Origin: Rickettsiales bacterium
Lineage (GTDB): Bacteria > Pseudomonadota > Alphaproteobacteria > Rickettsiales > UBA1997
Assembly (NCBI GenBank): GCA_947455365.1
Contig: CANGNU010000015.1
Span: 1-11,331 of the forward strand
DNA length: 11,331 bases
Reading direction: 5' to 3'
Both the position numbers and the translations under genes were made by a program. The notes beneath the pieces were generated by a model, which was given only the letters and a program-made list of their open reading frames with translations, had not been told where the DNA came from and did not search any database. Positions 9,612-11,331 of this stretch are shown here, in pieces (position 1 is the stretch's first letter; each line of letters opens with the position of its first letter).

Positions 9612-9653
9612 ATTGTACAGATTTATTGTACTAGTACAATATTATTGTACAAT
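9612..9653 (-). promoter_or_regulatory. Triple YefM operator and promoter
   Basis: Three TGTAC-based sites: TTGTACAG around 9614-9619, a perfect 16-bp palindrome ATTGTACTAGTACAAT at 9625-9640, and a perfect 10-bp palindrome ATTGTACAAT at 9644-9653. Their centres (9616.5, 9632.5, 9648.5) are exactly 16 bp apart. E. coli YefM binds palindromes with a TGTACA core, so this is very likely the autoregulatory operator. A promoter fits inside it on the minus strand: TTGTAC (9652-9647), 16 bp, TACAAT (9630-9625); a perfect TATAAT also lies at 9612-9607, but with a poor -35 and almost no leader. Confidence 0.8.
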
Positions 9654-9672
9654 AAGAAAATCAAGAATTCTT

Positions 9673-9767
9673 TTATAACATTTCCCATTAATAACTATAC
9701 AGACAAAGCCCGTCATCCTCGCGCAAGCGGGGATCTAATTTTTGTTTGTAAATGGGAAATGGTATAA
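9673..9767. mobile_element. 95-bp MITE-like element with terminal inverted repeats
   Basis: Ends at 9673-9689 and 9751-9767 are inverted copies with 16 of 17 matches (TTATAACATTTCCCATT against the complement of AATGGGAAATGGTATAA). The interior carries a hairpin at 9715-9734, ATCCTCGC-GCAA-GCGGGGAT, within the widespread CGTCATCC...GGGGATCTA type of repeat. It has no coding capacity. It fills the hisA-yefM gap. Related single ends occur at 9033-9057 and 11287-11306. Target-site duplications are not obvious. The hairpin might also limit read-through from hisA. Confidence 0.6.
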
Positions 9768-9793
9768 TTGAAATGATTTAGCCTCGAATAAAA

Positions 9794-10513
9794 TTAAAGA
9801 AATTTTTGTAAATCGGTGAGTGAGATTTTTTTCTCATACAGCGCGCGACCAATTATTACGCCACTTACGCCAAATTGCTCCAATTGCGCAACTTGTTCAA
9901 CATCATCTGCGCAAGACATTCCCCCCGAAGCAATTACTGGAATTTTTAAATTTTGCGCAAGTGTCTTGGTGCCTTGGTAATCAAAGCCTTGCAAGGTTCC
10001 ATCGCGAGAAATGTCGGTGTAAATAATTGCAGCAACGCCGCAATCTTCAAACTTTTTTGCCAAATCTAGAGTTTTTACCGATGAAGTTTCAACCCAGCCC
10101 TCTGTAGCAACAAAGCCATTTTTAGAATCAATTCCCACCACAATTTGTAAAGGAAATTTTTTGCACGCTTCTTTAACAATTTCTGGGTTTTTTGCTGCAA
10201 CCGTGCCAAGAATAACCCTAGACACGCCTAGCTCTAGCCACTTTTCAATTGCCGCGATAGAGCGAATTCCACCACCCAATTGCAACGGAATTTTTATTGC
10301 CGAGATGATAGATTTTATCGCCTCAACATTGGCCGAGGCACCAGCAATGGCGCCGTCTAAATCAACTAAGTGCAAATATTTAAAACCTTGCTTTTCAAAC
10401 TCTAAAGCTTGCGCGGCAGGGCTGTTATTAAACACCGTCACTTGCGCCATATCGCCTTTAAACAAGCGGACGCACTGGCCATTTTTTAAATCTATTGCGG
10501 GGAAAATTATCAT
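9794..10513 (-). CDS. hisA: HisA: ProFAR isomerase (histidine biosynthesis)
   Basis: A 239-residue TIM barrel catalysing the Amadori rearrangement of ProFAR to PRFAR, the fourth histidine-pathway step, in the cytoplasm. Seen: IIFPAIDLKNGQCVRLFKGD with catalytic Asp8, HLVDLDGAIAG, the phosphate-binding LQLGGGIRS (78-85), VVGIDSKNGFVATEGW with the second catalytic Asp129, YTDISRDGTLQGFD, and the second phosphate site IASGGMS. Length and motifs are complete, so it should be functional. The start codon lies 3 nt after the MazF-like stop (TAA-AAA-ATG), without its own ribosome site, so it appears coupled to the toxin-antitoxin pair. HisF and HisH, its usual neighbours, are absent here; the downstream side is an intergenic repeat element followed by yefM. 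Confidence 0.97.
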   Translation of the reverse strand: MIIFPAIDLKNGQCVRLFKGDMAQVTVFNNSPAAQALEFEKQGFKYLHLVDLDGAIAGASANVEAIKSIISAIKIPLQLGGGIRSIAAIEKWLELGVSRVILGTVAAKNPEIVKEACKKFPLQIVVGIDSKNGFVATEGWVETSSVKTLDLAKKFEDCGVAAIIYTDISRDGTLQGFDYQGTKTLAQNLKIPVIASGGMSCADDVEQVAQLEQFGVSGVIIGRALYEKKISLTDLQKFL

Positions 10514-10516
10514 TTT

Positions 10517-10843
10517 TTATGCAAATATTTCTATCAAAGAACTTTGTAAATTACTTATATCAGACTTATCCAAAGCACCAATTTTATCAAAAACCGTCTC
10601 TTGCGCAAAGCTAGCAAATTTCATGCGAATTACACAATCAGCTTTCAAAAAATCGTACTTTATTAAGATATCTCCATGCAGTTTTGATTTTTTAGCAGAA
10701 GTTACCATCGCAACAACCACAAGTCCTGTCAATTTGTTATATTCATTATCAGAAACAACAATTGCTGGCCTTATTTTCTGTTTTTTAACATTGTCAACAA
10801 AAGGAAATGGCACAATTACAACATCAAATTTTTTATATTTCAT
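10517..10843 (-). CDS. MazF/PemK-family toxin
   Basis: A 108-residue protein with the MazF/PemK core: FDVVIVPFPFVD at the start, KIRPAIVVSDNEYN with the conserved Arg25-Pro26, VVVAMVTSAKK with Thr48-Ser49 (matching the catalytic Arg and Thr of MazF), a long middle strand ending KADCVIRMKFASF, and a C-terminal IGALD segment. Members are ribosome-independent endoribonucleases that cleave specific short mRNA sites. The key residues are intact, so activity is likely. It overlaps the upstream antitoxin gene by 4 nt (ATGA) and lies 3 nt before hisA, so the toxin is probably co-transcribed and perhaps co-translated with a histidine-synthesis gene. Confidence 0.87.
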   Translation of the reverse strand: MKYKKFDVVIVPFPFVDNVKKQKIRPAIVVSDNEYNKLTGLVVVAMVTSAKKSKLHGDILIKYDFLKADCVIRMKFASFAQETVFDKIGALDKSDISNLQSSLIEIFA

Positions 10844-11160
10844 TTCTTGCTTTTTTTGGTTTTTTTAAGGTGTTTTTGTAAATGTGCAAAAGCTTTTTCA
10901 TCGGCCTGAGAACTCCATTCTTCAGCAAAAACTTTGCTTGAGGCAGCCATGAAAGCAAGGTCTTGTTTGGTATTTTTATTTAATTTTTTTGCTGTCATTT
11001 TCTTACCAATATCTTTGCTAAGTTTGTCTTCAACAGAATCTATAATAAGATCTTTTACCGACATATTAGTTACTGCCGCACGCAATTTAAGCGCAACAAA
11101 TAAATTTTGCGGAAGGTTGATTAAGTAAGGGTGAAGGCTCTCTGTAATTTGACTTTTCAT
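10840..11160 (-). CDS. Ribbon-helix-helix-type antitoxin of the MazF-like toxin
   Basis: A 106-residue protein. Residues 11-47 (YLINLPQNLFVALKLRAAVT, then NMSVKDLIIDSVEDKL) have the strand-helix-helix pattern of MetJ/Arc/CopG DNA-binding domains. The C-terminal part has a short EEWSSQADEKAFAHL motif common in antitoxins paired with MazF-like toxins, and a very basic end (KKTKKSKK). It would bind and inhibit the toxin and repress its own operon. The stop overlaps the toxin ATG (ATGA). A palindromic AT-rich site lies 6 nt upstream of its start. I do not assign a gene symbol because several unrelated antitoxin types pair with MazF. Confidence 0.75.
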   Translation of the reverse strand: MKSQITESLHPYLINLPQNLFVALKLRAAVTNMSVKDLIIDSVEDKLSKDIGKKMTAKKLNKNTKQDLAFMAASSKVFAEEWSSQADEKAFAHLQKHLKKTKKSKK

Positions 11161-11165
11161 AGTTT

Positions 11166-11188
11166 TAAATATATATGATATATATTTA
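11166..11188. promoter_or_regulatory. AT-only palindrome upstream of the antitoxin, possible operator
   Basis: Two perfect 11-bp arms surround a single central G at 11177 (left arm TAAATATATAT). It lies 6 nt before the antitoxin ATG, the position expected for an autoregulatory operator. Very AT-rich sequence forms such palindromes by chance more easily, and no conserved RHH operator is recognisable, so this is tentative. The remainder to the window edge (11189-11331) shows no gene, only the repeat copy at 11287-11306. Confidence 0.4.
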
Positions 11189-11286
11189 TATTAATTATAT
11201 ATTTTTATTTTGGAAGCTGTTTATTTTACCAGCTTTAATGATCAAGCAATTAAACTTTTAATTTATTAATGGAAGAAATTTTTAAA

Positions 11287-11306
11287 AATGGGAAATGGCA
11301 TTATAA
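11287..11306 (+). repeat. AATGGGAAATGG repeat, third locus
   Basis: AATGGGAAATGGCATTATAA matches the 9751-9767 end of the MITE-like element (first 12 bases identical) and the 9043-9060 copy. It has the same orientation as those two. No partner end is visible, but the window stops 25 nt later. Confidence 0.5.
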
Positions 11307-11331
11307 ACTCTCAACTTAATTACGCGCAATC

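Noticed and set aside
10161..10868. A 235-codon plus-strand frame
   Set aside because: It lies antisense to hisA and the MazF-like toxin, both of which have complete family motifs; its protein shows none.

Overview
The window reads as chromosomal DNA of an AT-rich alphaproteobacterium, possibly a host-associated or reduced-genome lineage. The support is a full-length GyrB, a likely CobT (the aerobic cobaltochelatase subunit typical of alphaproteobacteria), low-GC codon use, few recognisable Shine-Dalgarno sites and very short intergenic gaps. I cannot name a genus. Every gene I support is on the minus strand, so the transcriptional order runs from high to low coordinates.

Layout in transcription order. 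(1) 11160-9794: a ribbon-helix-helix-type antitoxin and a MazF/PemK-like toxin (ATGA overlap), then hisA only 3 nt downstream of the toxin. (2) 9767-9673: a 95-bp MITE-like palindromic element holding a GC-rich hairpin. (3) 9653-9057: a yefM-yoeB toxin-antitoxin module behind three TGTAC-core operators spaced exactly 16 bp apart. (4) 8921-4634: a glycine-cleavage operon in which gcvPA and gcvPB (the two halves of glycine decarboxylase) are separated by a DUF4160-DUF2442 pair resembling a toxin-antitoxin module. It is followed 3 nt downstream by a DUF2971 protein with an unusual cysteine cluster. (5) 4564-4381: a near-perfect inverted repeat with 58-nt arms, upstream of gyrB. (6) 4208-1764: gyrB. 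(7) 1655-1535: a second palindrome with a homologous core. (8) 1448-1: bioF and the start of a likely cobT.

Two themes stand out. First, the palindromes at 1535-1655 and 4381-4564 share a core of about 68 nt (about 85% identical) but have completely different arms, each arm pairing almost perfectly with its own partner. Substitutions inside the core occur as compensatory base-pair changes, while the predicted bulge and internal-loop bases are conserved. This looks like an undescribed structured repeat family whose arms are inverted copies of flanking DNA. Second, two toxin-antitoxin(-like) pairs are spliced into metabolic transcription units (gcvPA/gcvPB and hisA) with 1-3 nt junctions, and a third stands alone between copies of a short AATGGGAAATGG repeat. 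The housekeeping functions present are DNA supercoiling, one-carbon/glycine metabolism, one histidine-pathway step, one biotin-pathway step and possibly metal chelation. They do not form a single pathway, so the region looks like a rearranged chromosome segment colonised by small accessory modules.
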